The notes beneath the pieces were generated by a model that was given only the letters and a program-made list of their open reading frames with translations, made no database searches and was not told where the DNA came from. DNA of 64,000 bases from an uncultured Oxalobacteraceae bacterium. Its GTDB lineage: Bacteria; Pseudomonadota; Gammaproteobacteria; Burkholderiales; Burkholderiaceae. The stretch covers positions 1 to 64,000 of the forward strand of contig CAMLIL010000003.1 of NCBI GenBank assembly GCA_946480015.1. The letters run 5' to 3'. This document shows positions 15,463-24,670 of this stretch, piece after piece; the first letter of the stretch is position 1; the number at the start of each line of letters is the position of its first letter. The translations under genes were made by a program, and so were the position numbers.

Positions 15463-16191
15463 ATGACGCACTTAAATGACCTGCCCTTCTCGACGCTGCA
15501 GTTCTACACGACAGCGCCCTACCCGTGCAGCTATCTGGACGCGCGCCAAGCCCGGTCGCAGGTCGCCACGCCGTCCCACCTGATCAATGCCGACGTGTAT
15601 TCCGAGCTGGTCAAAAACGGCTTCCGGCGCAGCGGCATTTTCACCTACCGGCCCTATTGCGAAGGCTGCCGCGCCTGCATTCCAGTGCGCGTGCGCACCG
15701 CCGATTTCACCCCCAGCCGCAACCAGCGCCGCGCCTGGAAACGCCATGAGGATCTCATTGCCGCGGTCGCCAACCTGAGCTTTTCCGACGAACATTACGC
15801 GCTCTACCTGCGCTACCAGACCACCCGCCACCTGGGCGGCGGCATGGACCAGGACAGCCGCGACCAGTACGCCCAGTTCCTGCTGCAAAGCCGGGTCAAC
15901 ACCCGCCTGGTCGAATTCCGCGAGCCCGACGGCACCCTGCGCATGATCTCGATCATCGACGTGCTCTCCGACGGCCTGTCCTCGGTCTACACCTTCTTCG
16001 ATCCCGACGTTCCCGGCGCCTCCTTCGGCACCTACAACGTCATGTGGCAGATCGCCCAGGCCGCCGAACTCAAGCTGCCTTACGTCTACCTGGGCTACTG
16101 GATCGAGCAGAGTCCCAAGATGGCATACAAGATCAATTTCCGGCCGCTGGAAGCGCGCATCGATGGCGTGTGGGACGTCCTGGACAAGTAG
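15463..16191 (+). CDS. bpt: aspartate/glutamate leucyltransferase
   Basis: Bpt attaches Leu to N-terminal Asp or Glu, creating N-degrons for ClpS. The 242-residue protein shows the R-transferase/ATE family features: an N-terminal domain with [15 protein letters not shown], the [24 protein letters not shown] block with conserved Cys residues, and [17 protein letters not shown] in the GNAT-like C-terminal domain. The open frame extends far upstream into aat, but the ATG at 15463 matches the family start. It follows aat, so the two N-degron transferases are clustered. Confidence 0.93.
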   Translation: MTHLNDLPFSTLQFYTTAPYPCSYLDARQARSQVATPSHLINADVYSELVKNGFRRSGIFTYRPYCEGCRACIPVRVRTADFTPSRNQRRAWKRHEDLIAAVANLSFSDEHYALYLRYQTTRHLGGGMDQDSRDQYAQFLLQSRVNTRLVEFREPDGTLRMISIIDVLSDGLSSVYTFFDPDVPGASFGTYNVMWQIAQAAELKLPYVYLGYWIEQSPKMAYKINFRPLEARIDGVWDVLDK

Positions 16192-16256
16192 TTCTGCCGT
16201 GCGGCAATTGCCCGGCACAGGTAAAATGCGGCCACCTGCCTTTTCCTGAGCATCTT

Positions 16257-17294
16257 ATGTCCCAAAAACTGCTGTACGCCTTAGGCCGCCCGCTGCTGTT
16301 TTCGCTCGATCCCGAAGCCGCCCACAATCTCACCTTGCCGGCCCTGCGCAGCGCCGCCGCGCTCGGTCTGACCTCGCTGTGCGCCAAGCCGGCAGCGGAC
16401 CCGCGCACTGTCATGGGCTTGCGCTTCCCGAATCCGGTGGGCCTGGCGGCGGGCCTGGACAAGGACGGCGCCTACATCGACGGCCTGGCCTCGCTCGGCT
16501 TCGGCTTCATCGAAGTCGGTACCGTGACGCCGCTGGCCCAGGCCGGCAATCCCAAGCCGCGGATTTTCCGCTTGCCGGCCGCGCAGGCGGTCATTAACCG
16601 CATGGGCTTTAACAATGGCGGTGTCGATGCGTTCGTGCGCAATGTGCAGGCATCGCGCTTTTACCAGGAACAGCGCGGCGTGCTGGGGCTGAACATCGGC
16701 AAGAATGCCGTCACCCCGATCGAGAAGGCGGTCGACGATTATCTGATCTGCCTGGAAAAGGTCTACCCTTACGCCAGCTACGTCACCGTCAACATCTCGT
16801 CGCCCAACACCAAGAACCTGCGCCAGCTGCAGGGTGGTTCCGAACTCGACGCGCTGCTGTCGACCCTGAAAGCGGCACAGCTGCGCCTGGCCGACCAGCA
16901 CAAGCGCTACGTACCGCTGGCGCTCAAGATCGCACCGGACATCGACGGCGACCAAATTAAGGAAATCGCGGCAGCCCTGCTGCGGCACAAGATCGATGGC
17001 GTCATCGCCACCAATACCACGCTCACCCGCAGCAGGGTCGATCGTCTCAAGCATGGCCAGGAAGCGGGCGGGCTCTCAGGCAAGCCGGTGTTCGACCTGT
17101 CCAATATCGTGATCCGCGCCCTGAAGGCCGAACTGGGCGAGGCCATCCCCATCATCGGCGTGGGCGGCATCCTGTCGGGCGAGGACGCGGTCGAGAAAAT
17201 GCGCGCCGGCGCCGCGCTGGTGCAGCTTTACAGCGGTCTGATTTACCGCGGCCCGGCGCTAATCAACGAGTGCGCCAAGGCCGTCAAGGCGTAG
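16257..17294 (+). CDS. pyrD: dihydroorotate dehydrogenase (quinone), class 2
   Basis: PyrD oxidises dihydroorotate to orotate in pyrimidine synthesis, passing electrons from FMN to membrane quinone. The 345-residue length and N-terminal hydrophobic/amphipathic helix (about 1-35) fit class 2 enzymes. Visible features are [35 protein letters not shown], the [10 protein letters not shown] block with the catalytic Ser, ALKIAPD, ATNTT and the phosphate-binding IIGVGGI...GAALVQLYS. The ATG at 16257 is 65 bp after bpt. Confidence 0.96.
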   Translation: MSQKLLYALGRPLLFSLDPEAAHNLTLPALRSAAALGLTSLCAKPAADPRTVMGLRFPNPVGLAAGLDKDGAYIDGLASLGFGFIEVGTVTPLAQAGNPKPRIFRLPAAQAVINRMGFNNGGVDAFVRNVQASRFYQEQRGVLGLNIGKNAVTPIEKAVDDYLICLEKVYPYASYVTVNISSPNTKNLRQLQGGSELDALLSTLKAAQLRLADQHKRYVPLALKIAPDIDGDQIKEIAAALLRHKIDGVIATNTTLTRSRVDRLKHGQEAGGLSGKPVFDLSNIVIRALKAELGEAIPIIGVGGILSGEDAVEKMRAGAALVQLYSGLIYRGPALINECAKAVKA

Positions 17295-17295
17295 G

Positions 17296-18225
17296 TTATT
17301 GGCAGTCGGCGATGATGGCGCGCTCGATCTCGGCGCGCGTCAATTCGGGAGCGAACTGGCCGATGAAGTGATACGCGTAGCCGCGCAGATAGGCGCCGCG
17401 GCGCACCGCCAGCCGCGTCACATTGGGCGCGAACAGGTGCGACGCTTCCACCGCGCGCAAGCCTTTATCGCGCCCATGATCAAACGCCATCGAGGCCACC
17501 AGCCCCACCCCCAGTCCGAGCGACACATACTGCTTGATCACGTCCGAATCCATGGCCGTGAGCACGATGTCCGGCTTTACGCCGGCCTGCGCGAAGGCCG
17601 CATCGATATGCCCGCGCCCGGTAAAGCCGACGTCATAGGTGATCAAGGGCCACTCGGCCAGGTCTTCGAGCCGGATGCTGCCCTTGGCCAGCAGGCCATG
17701 CCCTTCCGGCACCACGATCAGGTGGCTCCAGCGATAGCAGGGGAACGAGGCCAGGTCGGGAAACTGCGACAGGCCTTCGGTCGCGATGCCGATGTCGGCC
17801 TTGCCCGACAACACCCACTCGGCGATATGCTCGGGCGCACTTTGCTGAAGCGCGATGCGCACGTTGGGAAAATCGCGCCGGAACGCCTGCACCACCTTGG
17901 GCAGCGCATAGCGCGCCTGCGTGTGGGTGGCGGCGATGCGCAGGGTGCCGCTGTCCTGGCCGGCGTACTCGATGCTGGCCTGCTGCAGGTTCTCCGCCTC
18001 GACCAGCAGGCGGTCGATGATCTTCAGGATGCCCTTGCCCGGATCGGTCAGGCCGGTCAGGCGCTTGCCGTTGCGCTCGAAGATGATCACCCCCAGCTCA
18101 TCTTCCAGCTCGCGGATCTGGCGGCTCACGCCGGGCTGCGAGGTGAACAGCGCATGCGCCACCTCGGTCAGGTTGAAATTGCGGCGCGCCGCCTCGCGGA
18201 TCGAGCGTAACTGCTGGAAATTCAT
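17296..18225 (-). CDS. cysB: CysB-type LysR regulator
   Basis: The 309-residue LysR regulator carries an N-terminal winged helix ([37 protein letters not shown]), very like CysB/Cbl, and a periplasmic-binding-fold effector domain ([34 protein letters not shown]). CysB activates sulfur assimilation genes in response to N-acetylserine. It is the last gene of the cysTWA operon and overlaps cysA by 4 bp (ATGA), so the regulator is made together with the transporter it likely controls. Cbl is the alternative assignment. Confidence 0.9.
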   Translation of the reverse strand: MNFQQLRSIREAARRNFNLTEVAHALFTSQPGVSRQIRELEDELGVIIFERNGKRLTGLTDPGKGILKIIDRLLVEAENLQQASIEYAGQDSGTLRIAATHTQARYALPKVVQAFRRDFPNVRIALQQSAPEHIAEWVLSGKADIGIATEGLSQFPDLASFPCYRWSHLIVVPEGHGLLAKGSIRLEDLAEWPLITYDVGFTGRGHIDAAFAQAGVKPDIVLTAMDSDVIKQYVSLGLGVGLVASMAFDHGRDKGLRAVEASHLFAPNVTRLAVRRGAYLRGYAYHFIGQFAPELTRAEIERAIIADCQ

Positions 18226-19295
18226 ATGGCGGCTCCCTGGTCGACAAACACCTGCATGCGGCGCGGCTTGACCACCAGGGTCTCGCCTTCCTTGAACTGC
18301 ATCGCACGGAAATGCTCGTTGGGAATGACCGCTTCGATGGCATCGGCGTTGTCGGCGCGTTCCAGGTCCAGCTGCGCCAGCGGACCGATCGCATGGGCGC
18401 GGCGCAGCTTGACGACGATGCCTTGCGCGCCCGGCGTGTAGCGCTCGACCTCCAGATCGTGCGGCCGCACGTAGGCGATGCCGTCGCTGTTCTGCACGCC
18501 TGCGTGGTCGGGCACGTTGAAACTGGCCTCGCCGCTGGCCAGCACGCCTTCGTGCACGCGGCCATGGAACAGGTTGACGTTACCGAGGAAGCCATACACG
18601 AAGGGCGAGGCCGGATGGTTGTAGACCTGGTCCGGCGTGCCAAGCTGCTCGACCTGGCCCTTGTTCATCAGCACCACCTGATCGGCCACTTCCAGCGCTT
18701 CTTCCTGATCGTGCGTCACGAAAATACTGGTCACATGCAGATCGTCATGCAGGCGGCGCAGCCAGCGCCGCAATTCCTTGCGCACCTTGGCGTCGAGCGC
18801 GCCGAAGGGCTCGTCGAGCAGCAGCACGCGCGGTTCCACCGCCAGCGCGCGCGCCAGGGCGATACGCTGGCGCTGCCCGCCCGACAGTTGCGGCGGGTAG
18901 CGGTCGGCCAGCCAGTCCAGCTGCACCATGTCGAGCAATTCCTTGACCTTGGCACGGATCTGCTGCTCGGACGGGCGCTCGGCGCGCGGACGCACGCGCA
19001 AGCCAAAGGCGACGTTCTCGAACACCGTCATGTGCTTGAACAGCGCATAGTGCTGGAACACGAAGCCGACCTGGCGCTCGCGCACATGGCGGCGCGAGGC
19101 GTCTTCGCCGTCCAGGATCACGCGGCCCGCGTCGGGATGCTCCAGGCCGGCGATGATGCGCAGCAAAGTGGTCTTGCCGCAGCCGGAAGGACCCAGCAAA
19201 GCCGTCAGTTCGCCTTGCGGGAATTGCAGCGATACATCGTTGAGCGCCACGAACTCGCCGAAGCGCTTGTGAATGTTTTGTACTTGAATGGTCAT
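18222..19295 (-). CDS. cysA: sulfate/thiosulfate ABC transporter ATP-binding protein
   Basis: The 357-residue ATPase powers sulfate import. Walker A (GPSGCGKTT), Q-loop (FVFQHYALF), signature ([15 protein letters not shown]), Walker B ([12 protein letters not shown]) and switch His (VTHDQEEA) are all present. The C-terminal 120 residues ([13 protein letters not shown]..., [11 protein letters not shown]) form the TOBE-like regulatory domain. The ATG at 19295 lies one base after the cysW stop; upstream frame extension is within cysW. The gene overlaps cysB by 4 bp. Confidence 0.95.
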   Translation of the reverse strand: MTIQVQNIHKRFGEFVALNDVSLQFPQGELTALLGPSGCGKTTLLRIIAGLEHPDAGRVILDGEDASRRHVRERQVGFVFQHYALFKHMTVFENVAFGLRVRPRAERPSEQQIRAKVKELLDMVQLDWLADRYPPQLSGGQRQRIALARALAVEPRVLLLDEPFGALDAKVRKELRRWLRRLHDDLHVTSIFVTHDQEEALEVADQVVLMNKGQVEQLGTPDQVYNHPASPFVYGFLGNVNLFHGRVHEGVLASGEASFNVPDHAGVQNSDGIAYVRPHDLEVERYTPGAQGIVVKLRRAHAIGPLAQLDLERADNADAIEAVIPNEHFRAMQFKEGETLVVKPRRMQVFVDQGAAI

Positions 19296-19296
19296 G

Positions 19297-20214
19297 TCAG
19301 TGCTCCAGCTTGCGTGCGGCGTCGGCGACTTCATCGCTCTCGTGAAGGCGCCATTCGACAAAGGTTTTGATGGCCAGGGTGACCAGCGCCAGCAATGCCA
19401 GCAGCGAGGCCACCGCGAAAGCGGCTGCGAAGTTGTATTCGTTGTAGAGGATCTCGACCTGCAGCGGCATGGTGTTGGTCTCGCCACGGATATGGCCCGA
19501 CACCACCGACACCGCGCCGAACTCCCCCATGGCGCGCGCATTGCACAGAATGACGCCGTACAGCAGGCCCCATTTAATGTTGGGCAGCGTCACCCGCCAG
19601 AAGGTGGCGAAGCCGGAGGCGCCCAGCACCAGCGCGGCTTCCTCTTCTTCGCTGCCCTGCGACTGCATCAGCGGAATCAGTTCGCGCGCCACGAACGGAA
19701 AGGTAATGAATACCGTCGCCAGCACGATGCCCGGCACCGCGAACAGAATCTTGACGTCGTGCTCGGCCAGCCAGGGACCGAACCAGCCCTGCGCGCCGAA
19801 CAGCAGCACGTAGATCAGGCCCGAAATCACCGGCGAGACCGAGAACGGCAGATCGATCAGGGTCAGCAGCACGCTCTTGCCGCGGAACTCGAACTTGGCG
19901 ATGGCCCAGGCCGCGCTCACCCCGAACACCAGATTGAGCGGCACCGACATGCCGGCCGCAATCAAGGTCAGCTTGATGGCCGAAATGGAATCGGGATCGG
20001 TAACCGCGGCAAAGTACACGTCCGCGCCCTTCTTGAACGCTTCGGCAAACACCGCCACCAGCGGCACGAACAGGAACAGGGTCAGGAAACCCAGGGCGAT
20101 GGTGATGAGCAGGATGCGCACCCAGGCCGGCTCGAGCACGTTCGAGACCACCGGCAATTCGCCGCGCTTGAGCGGGGCCGCGGCCTTGTTCACGTCCTTC
20201 AACACGGCGCTCAC
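19297..20214 (-). CDS. cysW: sulfate ABC transporter permease CysW
   Basis: A 305-residue inner-membrane permease with about six hydrophobic segments and the conserved cytoplasmic coupling motif [21 protein letters not shown] (EAA loop). It pairs with CysT to form the sulfate channel driven by CysA. It starts with a 4-bp ATGA overlap on cysT and ends one base before cysA. A short charged N-terminal extension precedes the first membrane helix. Confidence 0.94.
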   Translation of the reverse strand: MSAVLKDVNKAAAPLKRGELPVVSNVLEPAWVRILLITIALGFLTLFLFVPLVAVFAEAFKKGADVYFAAVTDPDSISAIKLTLIAAGMSVPLNLVFGVSAAWAIAKFEFRGKSVLLTLIDLPFSVSPVISGLIYVLLFGAQGWFGPWLAEHDVKILFAVPGIVLATVFITFPFVARELIPLMQSQGSEEEEAALVLGASGFATFWRVTLPNIKWGLLYGVILCNARAMGEFGAVSVVSGHIRGETNTMPLQVEILYNEYNFAAAFAVASLLALLALVTLAIKTFVEWRLHESDEVADAARKLEH

Positions 20215-21056
20215 TTGCGGCCTCCGCGCTGGCGCGACCAGCTTTGCAACAGATTAATCAGCAGCAGCAAGGCGAAGGACACCACCAGCATCACGACCGC
20301 GATCGCGGTGGCGCCGGCGTAGTCGTACTGTTCCAGCTTGGTGATGATGAACAGCGGCGTAATCTCGGACACCATGGGCATATTGCCGGCGATGAAAATC
20401 ACCGACCCGTATTCCCCGGTGGCGCGTGCAAAAGCCAGCGCAAAGCCGGTCAGCAGCGCCGGGAAAATGCCGGGAAAAATCACCTTGATAAAAGTCTGCA
20501 GGGACGATGCGCCCAGGCTGGCGGCGGCTTCTTCCAGTTCGCGCTCGGCGTCCTCCAGCACCGGCTGCACGGTGCGCACCACGAACGGCAGGCCGATGAA
20601 GGTCATGGCCAGCACCACGCCCACCGGCGTGAACGCCACCTTGAAGCCCAGCGGTTCCAGAAAGCGGCCGATCCAGCCGTTTTGCGAATACAGCGCGGTC
20701 AGGGTAATGCCCGCCACTGCGGTCGGCAGCGCGAACGGCAGGTCGACCAGGGCGTCGATCAGGCGCCTGCCGGGAAACTTGTAGCGCACCAGCACCCAGG
20801 CGACGATGCCGCCAAAGATCACGTTGAGGAAAGCCGCCAGCAGCGAGGCCCCGAAGCTGAGCCGGTACGAGGCCATCACCCGGTCCGAGGTCACCGCGTT
20901 CCAGAACGCTTCCCAGGTCAGGGTGAAGGTCTTGAGGAAGACCGCCGACAGCGGGATCAGGACGATCAGCGCTAAATAGAAGATCGTGAAGCCGAGCGAG
21001 AGGCCGAAGCCGGGGATGACCCGGAACGGCGCCTTGTTGGCAGGAAATGAAGCCAT
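20211..21056 (-). CDS. cysT: sulfate ABC transporter permease CysT
   Basis: A 281-residue permease with about six membrane helices and the EAA coupling loop ([20 protein letters not shown]). It is the first gene of cysT-cysW-cysA-cysB. The ATG at 21056 is preferred because GAGGGG lies just upstream; an in-frame ATG at 21077 lacks a ribosome-binding site. No periplasmic sulfate-binding protein (sbp/cysP) gene is present in this cluster, so it must be encoded elsewhere. Confidence 0.93.
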   Translation of the reverse strand: MASFPANKAPFRVIPGFGLSLGFTIFYLALIVLIPLSAVFLKTFTLTWEAFWNAVTSDRVMASYRLSFGASLLAAFLNVIFGGIVAWVLVRYKFPGRRLIDALVDLPFALPTAVAGITLTALYSQNGWIGRFLEPLGFKVAFTPVGVVLAMTFIGLPFVVRTVQPVLEDAERELEEAAASLGASSLQTFIKVIFPGIFPALLTGFALAFARATGEYGSVIFIAGNMPMVSEITPLFIITKLEQYDYAGATAIAVVMLVVSFALLLLINLLQSWSRQRGGRK

Positions 21057-21076
21057 AGCCCCTCTTATTACATTCA

Positions 21077-21147
21077 TGTCTAAGGAAGCTACATTTTGCG
21101 CGAAAAATGCATTAGCGCAAACGAAGCTTTTCTTATTTCCTTAGACA
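21077..21147. promoter_or_regulatory. inverted repeat upstream of cysT
   Basis: TGTCTAAGGAA (21077-21087) is repeated inverted at 21137-21147, 49 bp apart. TACATT/AATGTA sequences extend the symmetry. It lies in the cysT promoter region and is a candidate regulator site, CysB being the obvious protein, although CysB sites are poorly conserved. Confidence 0.4.
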
Positions 21148-21176
21148 GTAAATGTACTTAGGGGTCAGCAATACAG

Positions 21177-21950
21177 TTAGTAAATTAACTTTGCCGCGAC
21201 TGCGGTCAGGGTCATGGCCAGCACGCCGCGCAGGATACGCTCAGGGATGGCACGGGCGAACCAGGAGCCGAGCGTAATCCCGGGAACCGAGCCCAGCAGC
21301 AGCATCGCCAGCAGCGGCCAGTTGATCGAACCCAGGTACCAGTGGCCGAAAGCGGCGATCGCGGTCAGCGGCACGGCGTAGGCGATGTCGGTCCCGGCCA
21401 CTTCGGCCGAACTCATGCGTGGATACAGCATTACCAGCAGGGTCGCGCCGATGGCGCCGGCGCCGATCGAGGAAATGGTCACCAGGGTGCCCAGCATGGC
21501 GCCGCACACGATGGTGGCGGCGGCCAGGGGCTTGCCCTGCAGCTGGCGGTGGGGATGGGCGTTCAGCCAGGCCAGCATCTTGCCCTTGAACAGCAGCGCG
21601 GTCACGGTCAGCAGCACCGATCCGGCGATCGAATAGCGGATGATCTGGCCGATTTCCTTGCCCAGGGTGCCGAAATACTTAAGGGCGAAGGTCGACGCCA
21701 CCGCCGCCGGCAAGGCGCCGATGCAGAGCAGCTTGACCACATCCCAGCGCACGGTGTCGCGGATGCGGTGGGTGAAGGTGCCGGCGGACTTGGTAATGGC
21801 GGCGAAGGCCAGGTCGGTGCCCACGGCCACCGATGGCGGCACGCCGAACAGCAAGGTCAGCAGCGGCGTCATCAGCGAACCGCCGCCGACGCCGGTCATG
21901 CCAACCAGCGTACCTACACAAAAACCGGAAATTACGTACGTTAATAACAT
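21177..21950 (-). CDS. TauE/SafE family sulfite/anion exporter
   Basis: A 257-residue polytopic protein of the TSUP (TauE/SafE) family. It has about eight hydrophobic segments and the two family half-repeats: GTLVGMTGVGGGSLMTPLLTLLFGVPP at the N-terminus and TLVTISSIGAGAIGATLL in the middle. These proteins are thought to export sulfite or organosulfonates. Its position upstream of the sulfate importer and in the same direction fits sulfur handling. A hairpin covers its ribosome-binding site. Confidence 0.87.
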   Translation of the reverse strand: MLLTYVISGFCVGTLVGMTGVGGGSLMTPLLTLLFGVPPSVAVGTDLAFAAITKSAGTFTHRIRDTVRWDVVKLLCIGALPAAVASTFALKYFGTLGKEIGQIIRYSIAGSVLLTVTALLFKGKMLAWLNAHPHRQLQGKPLAAATIVCGAMLGTLVTISSIGAGAIGATLLVMLYPRMSSAEVAGTDIAYAVPLTAIAAFGHWYLGSINWPLLAMLLLGSVPGITLGSWFARAIPERILRGVLAMTLTAVAAKLIY

Positions 21951-21952
21951 GG

Positions 21953-21987
21953 AGAGTCCCCTTTTAGCGCAAGGGTAAAGGGACTCT
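21953..21987 (-). promoter_or_regulatory. hairpin covering the TauE ribosome-binding site
   Basis: On the minus strand AGAGTCCCTTT pairs with AAAGGGGACTCT (one bulged base) around a 12-base loop. The 3' arm contains the AAGGGGA Shine-Dalgarno-like sequence and ends two bases before the ATG at 21950. It could mask translation initiation. No T-run follows, so it is not a standard terminator. Confidence 0.5.
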
Positions 21988-22037
21988 GCCTTATTCCAAA
22001 CAACGAAAAGCTTATTTGCTTATGCGCTGACGGTGAA

Positions 22038-22676
22038 TCACTTGTTCGGCTGCGGGGTCAGGCGCAGGTAAGGGCGCGGCGCGGTATAGCCTTTCGGATA
22101 CTTCTGCTGCAGCTGTTCCGGGTCCTGCACGGTCAGCGGGATGATGACGTCGTCGCCGTCTTTCCAGTTGCCCGGCGTGGCCACGGTGTAGCCGTCGGTC
22201 AGCTGCAGGGCGTCGATCACGCGCAGCACTTCGTCGAAATTGCGTCCGGTGCTCATCGGATAGGTCAGGATCAGGCGCACCTTCTTCTTGGGATCGATGA
22301 TGAACAGCGAGCGCACCGTGGCGGTGGCCGACGCTTCCGGGTGGATCATGTCGTACAGGGCCGCCACTTTTTTATCGGCATCGGCGATGATGGGGAAACC
22401 CACCACGGTCTGCTGGGTTTCCTCGATGTCGGCGATCCAGCTGCGATGGCTTTCGGCCGGGTCCACGGACAGGGCGATGGCTTTCACATTGCGCTTGTCG
22501 AATTCCGGCTTGAGCTTGGCGGTCAGGCCCAGTTCGGTGGTGCATACGGGCGTGAAATCGGCCGGATGCGAGAACAGCACTACCCAGGAATCCCCCGCCC
22601 ACTCATGGAATTTGATTGGGCCTTGCGAAGAATCCTGTTCGAAATCGGGCGCGGTATCGCCCAAACGTAAAGTCAT
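22038..22676 (-). CDS. 1-Cys (Prx6-type) peroxiredoxin
   Basis: A 212-residue thiol peroxidase that reduces hydrogen peroxide and organic peroxides. The active-site motif FSHPADFTPVCTTEL carries the peroxidatic Cys with the conserved Thr and Pro. The length and long C-terminal extension (PYLRLTPQP) match the Prx6 group, which lacks the C-terminal resolving Cys of typical 2-Cys enzymes. The ATG at 22676 is chosen because GGAGAA lies eight bases upstream; an in-frame start 12 bp earlier is less likely. Confidence 0.93.
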   Translation of the reverse strand: MTLRLGDTAPDFEQDSSQGPIKFHEWAGDSWVVLFSHPADFTPVCTTELGLTAKLKPEFDKRNVKAIALSVDPAESHRSWIADIEETQQTVVGFPIIADADKKVAALYDMIHPEASATATVRSLFIIDPKKKVRLILTYPMSTGRNFDEVLRVIDALQLTDGYTVATPGNWKDGDDVIIPLTVQDPEQLQQKYPKGYTAPRPYLRLTPQPNK

Positions 22677-22707
22677 GTTCTTCTCCAATAGATGTTGGGA
22701 ATTGAAA

Positions 22708-23271
22708 TCATGGCAAATAAGCCACGACAGTATTCTGCGCCAGTTTTGCCAGGCGGTGTAAATGGCGCTGGCCTTCCGGCCAGTCGCCCAGGCCGGACTC
22801 GGCGTTGATATGGCCCAGCGCGCCGGCTTCCACCAGCGTGGCGCCCCAGCGCCGGGCGAAACCTGCGGCCAGCGGCGCCGGCATCCAGGGGTCGTTGGTG
22901 CTGCTGATCAGGGTGGCGGGGCACGGCAGTTCATCGCCGGGCAATTGCGCGGCCACGCCGAAGCGGTCCGGATGGGCGGGCGCCACCAGCAGCGCGCCGG
23001 CCACATGCCCGGGATTGCGGGCAATGCTGGCCACGCTGGTCAGGCAGCCGAAGCTATGTGCCACCAGCAGGGCCGGCCGCGTATCGCTCTCGCGCAATTG
23101 ATCCAGCCGCGCCGCCCAGGCATCGAGCCGGGGATGGTCCCAGTCGTCCTGTTCAACCCGTGCGAAGCCAGGATAGCGGGCCTGCCAGCGGGTTTGCCAA
23201 TGGTCCGGACCGCTATTGTGCAGACCGGGAACGATGATCACGTGAAACGTGGATAACAGTGCCGCATCCAT
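22708..23271 (-). CDS. RBBP9/YdeN-type alpha/beta hydrolase
   Basis: A 187-residue serine hydrolase of the RBBP9/YdeN family. VIIVPGLHNSGPDHWQTRWQ is the family's N-terminal signature, VAHSFGC holds the nucleophile Ser, STNDPWMP the acidic residue and LGHINAESGLG the His. The physiological substrate is unknown. It is transcribed in the same direction as the peroxiredoxin, 31 bp upstream of it. Confidence 0.87.
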   Translation of the reverse strand: MDAALLSTFHVIIVPGLHNSGPDHWQTRWQARYPGFARVEQDDWDHPRLDAWAARLDQLRESDTRPALLVAHSFGCLTSVASIARNPGHVAGALLVAPAHPDRFGVAAQLPGDELPCPATLISSTNDPWMPAPLAAGFARRWGATLVEAGALGHINAESGLGDWPEGQRHLHRLAKLAQNTVVAYLP

Positions 23272-23349
23272 GGGCGTCCTCCTTTGCCCACAGCATACGG
23301 CGCGACGGCAGGGATGGAAACGAAGGCTTTCTTATTTGTATATGCGCGG

Positions 23350-23748
23350 CTAATAAAAACGATTGAACAGCACCACCAGCCACGACGCGCCCGCCACCAG
23401 CATCGACAGCATGACCGCCGCGCTGCCCAGGTCCTTGGCGCGTTTGGAGAGCGGGTGGCGCTCCAGCGAGACCCGGTCGACGATGGCTTCGATGGCGGAA
23501 TTGATCAGCTCGACGATCAGCACGAACACCATCACCGCGATCAGAAACAGTTTCTGGAACGACGAGATCGGCAAACCCAGGGCAACGGCGCTGCCGATCA
23601 CGAACATCAGCATCTCCTGACGGAATGCGTGCTCATGCTCCCACGCCGCCTTCAAGCCCGCGATCGAATAGCCGATGGCCTTATAGACCCGCTTGAGGCC
23701 GCTCTTGCTTTTGAATTCGCTGACAGACTGTTCCATGATTGTTTTCAT
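23350..23748 (-). CDS. dgkA: diacylglycerol kinase
   Basis: A 132-residue integral membrane kinase that phosphorylates diacylglycerol to phosphatidic acid for lipid recycling. Three membrane helices and the family core are visible: AAWEHEHAFRQE with the catalytic Glu, LIVELINSAIEAIVDRVS and HPLSKRAKDLGSAAV. The N-terminus is slightly longer than in E. coli; an ATG five codons in is possible. Size and motifs are complete. Confidence 0.93.
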   Translation of the reverse strand: MKTIMEQSVSEFKSKSGLKRVYKAIGYSIAGLKAAWEHEHAFRQEMLMFVIGSAVALGLPISSFQKLFLIAVMVFVLIVELINSAIEAIVDRVSLERHPLSKRAKDLGSAAVMLSMLVAGASWLVVLFNRFY

Positions 23749-23884
23749 TTCTGCATGAAAGACACATTATGCCCCGCCCGACCTGCGCTGTAAGCCATTT
23801 GCGTGAGCACGACAGGCAAATTACCAAAGATTTTCACATTGTGGTATAAAGTACTGAACTATACTGCACCGCACCAACCACATC

Positions 23885-24667
23885 ATGAAAATCGAAACCA
23901 TAGAAGCGCCCAAAACCTCGATCCAGGTGATTGAACGGATGGTGGCGCTGCTCGATGCGCTGGCCACCTATACCGACCCGGTCAGCCTGAAGGAATTGTC
24001 CAAAGTCTCGGGCCTGCACCCATCGACGGCGCACCGGATATTGAATGACATGGTCCTCACCCGCTTCGTCGACCGGGTCGAGCCGGGTACCTATCGGCTG
24101 GGCATGCGACTGCTGGAGCTGGGAAATGTCGTGAAGAGCCGTCTTTCCGTGCGGGAAGCGGCGGTGGACTTCATGCGTGCACTGCACAAGAAAACCCAGC
24201 AGACCGTCAATCTTTCCGTCCGCCAGGGCGACGAGATCGTCTACATCGACCGTGCCTTTTCGGAACGTTCTGGGATGCAAGTTGTGCGCGCCATCGGCGG
24301 GCGCGGCCCCTTGCACCTGACCTCGACCGGCAAACTGTTCCTGTCGGTGGACGAACCCAAGGCGATCCGCGCCTATGCCACCCGCACCGGCTTATCGGGG
24401 CACAACAAGAATTCGATTACCGACCTGGGCAAGCTCGAACGCGAACTGAGCCTGGTGCGCTCGCGCGGTTACGCGCGCGACAATGAGGAACTGGAACTGG
24501 GCGTGCGCTGCATGGCGGCAGGCATCCACGACGATTCGGGCAAATTGATTGCGGGTCTGTCGATTTCGGCACCGGCCGACCGTCTGCAGGACGAGTGGCT
24601 GGAAGATCTGGTCGTCACCGCGCGCCAGATTTCCGCCACCCTGGGCTACGCGGCGCCCAATCCCTGA
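23885..24667 (+). CDS. IclR family transcriptional regulator
   Basis: A 260-residue regulator with an N-terminal winged helix (SIQVIERMVALLDAL, SLKELSKVSGLHPSTAHRIL) and a C-terminal GAF-like IclR effector domain (LHLTSTGKLFLS, DNEELELGVRCMAAGI). IclR regulators control catabolic genes by binding small aromatic or organic-acid ligands. It is transcribed alone; the neighbours, diverging dgkA and converging pbpG, give no hint of the ligand. Confidence 0.92.
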   Translation: MKIETIEAPKTSIQVIERMVALLDALATYTDPVSLKELSKVSGLHPSTAHRILNDMVLTRFVDRVEPGTYRLGMRLLELGNVVKSRLSVREAAVDFMRALHKKTQQTVNLSVRQGDEIVYIDRAFSERSGMQVVRAIGGRGPLHLTSTGKLFLSVDEPKAIRAYATRTGLSGHNKNSITDLGKLERELSLVRSRGYARDNEELELGVRCMAAGIHDDSGKLIAGLSISAPADRLQDEWLEDLVVTARQISATLGYAAPNP

Positions 24668-24670
24668 CGA

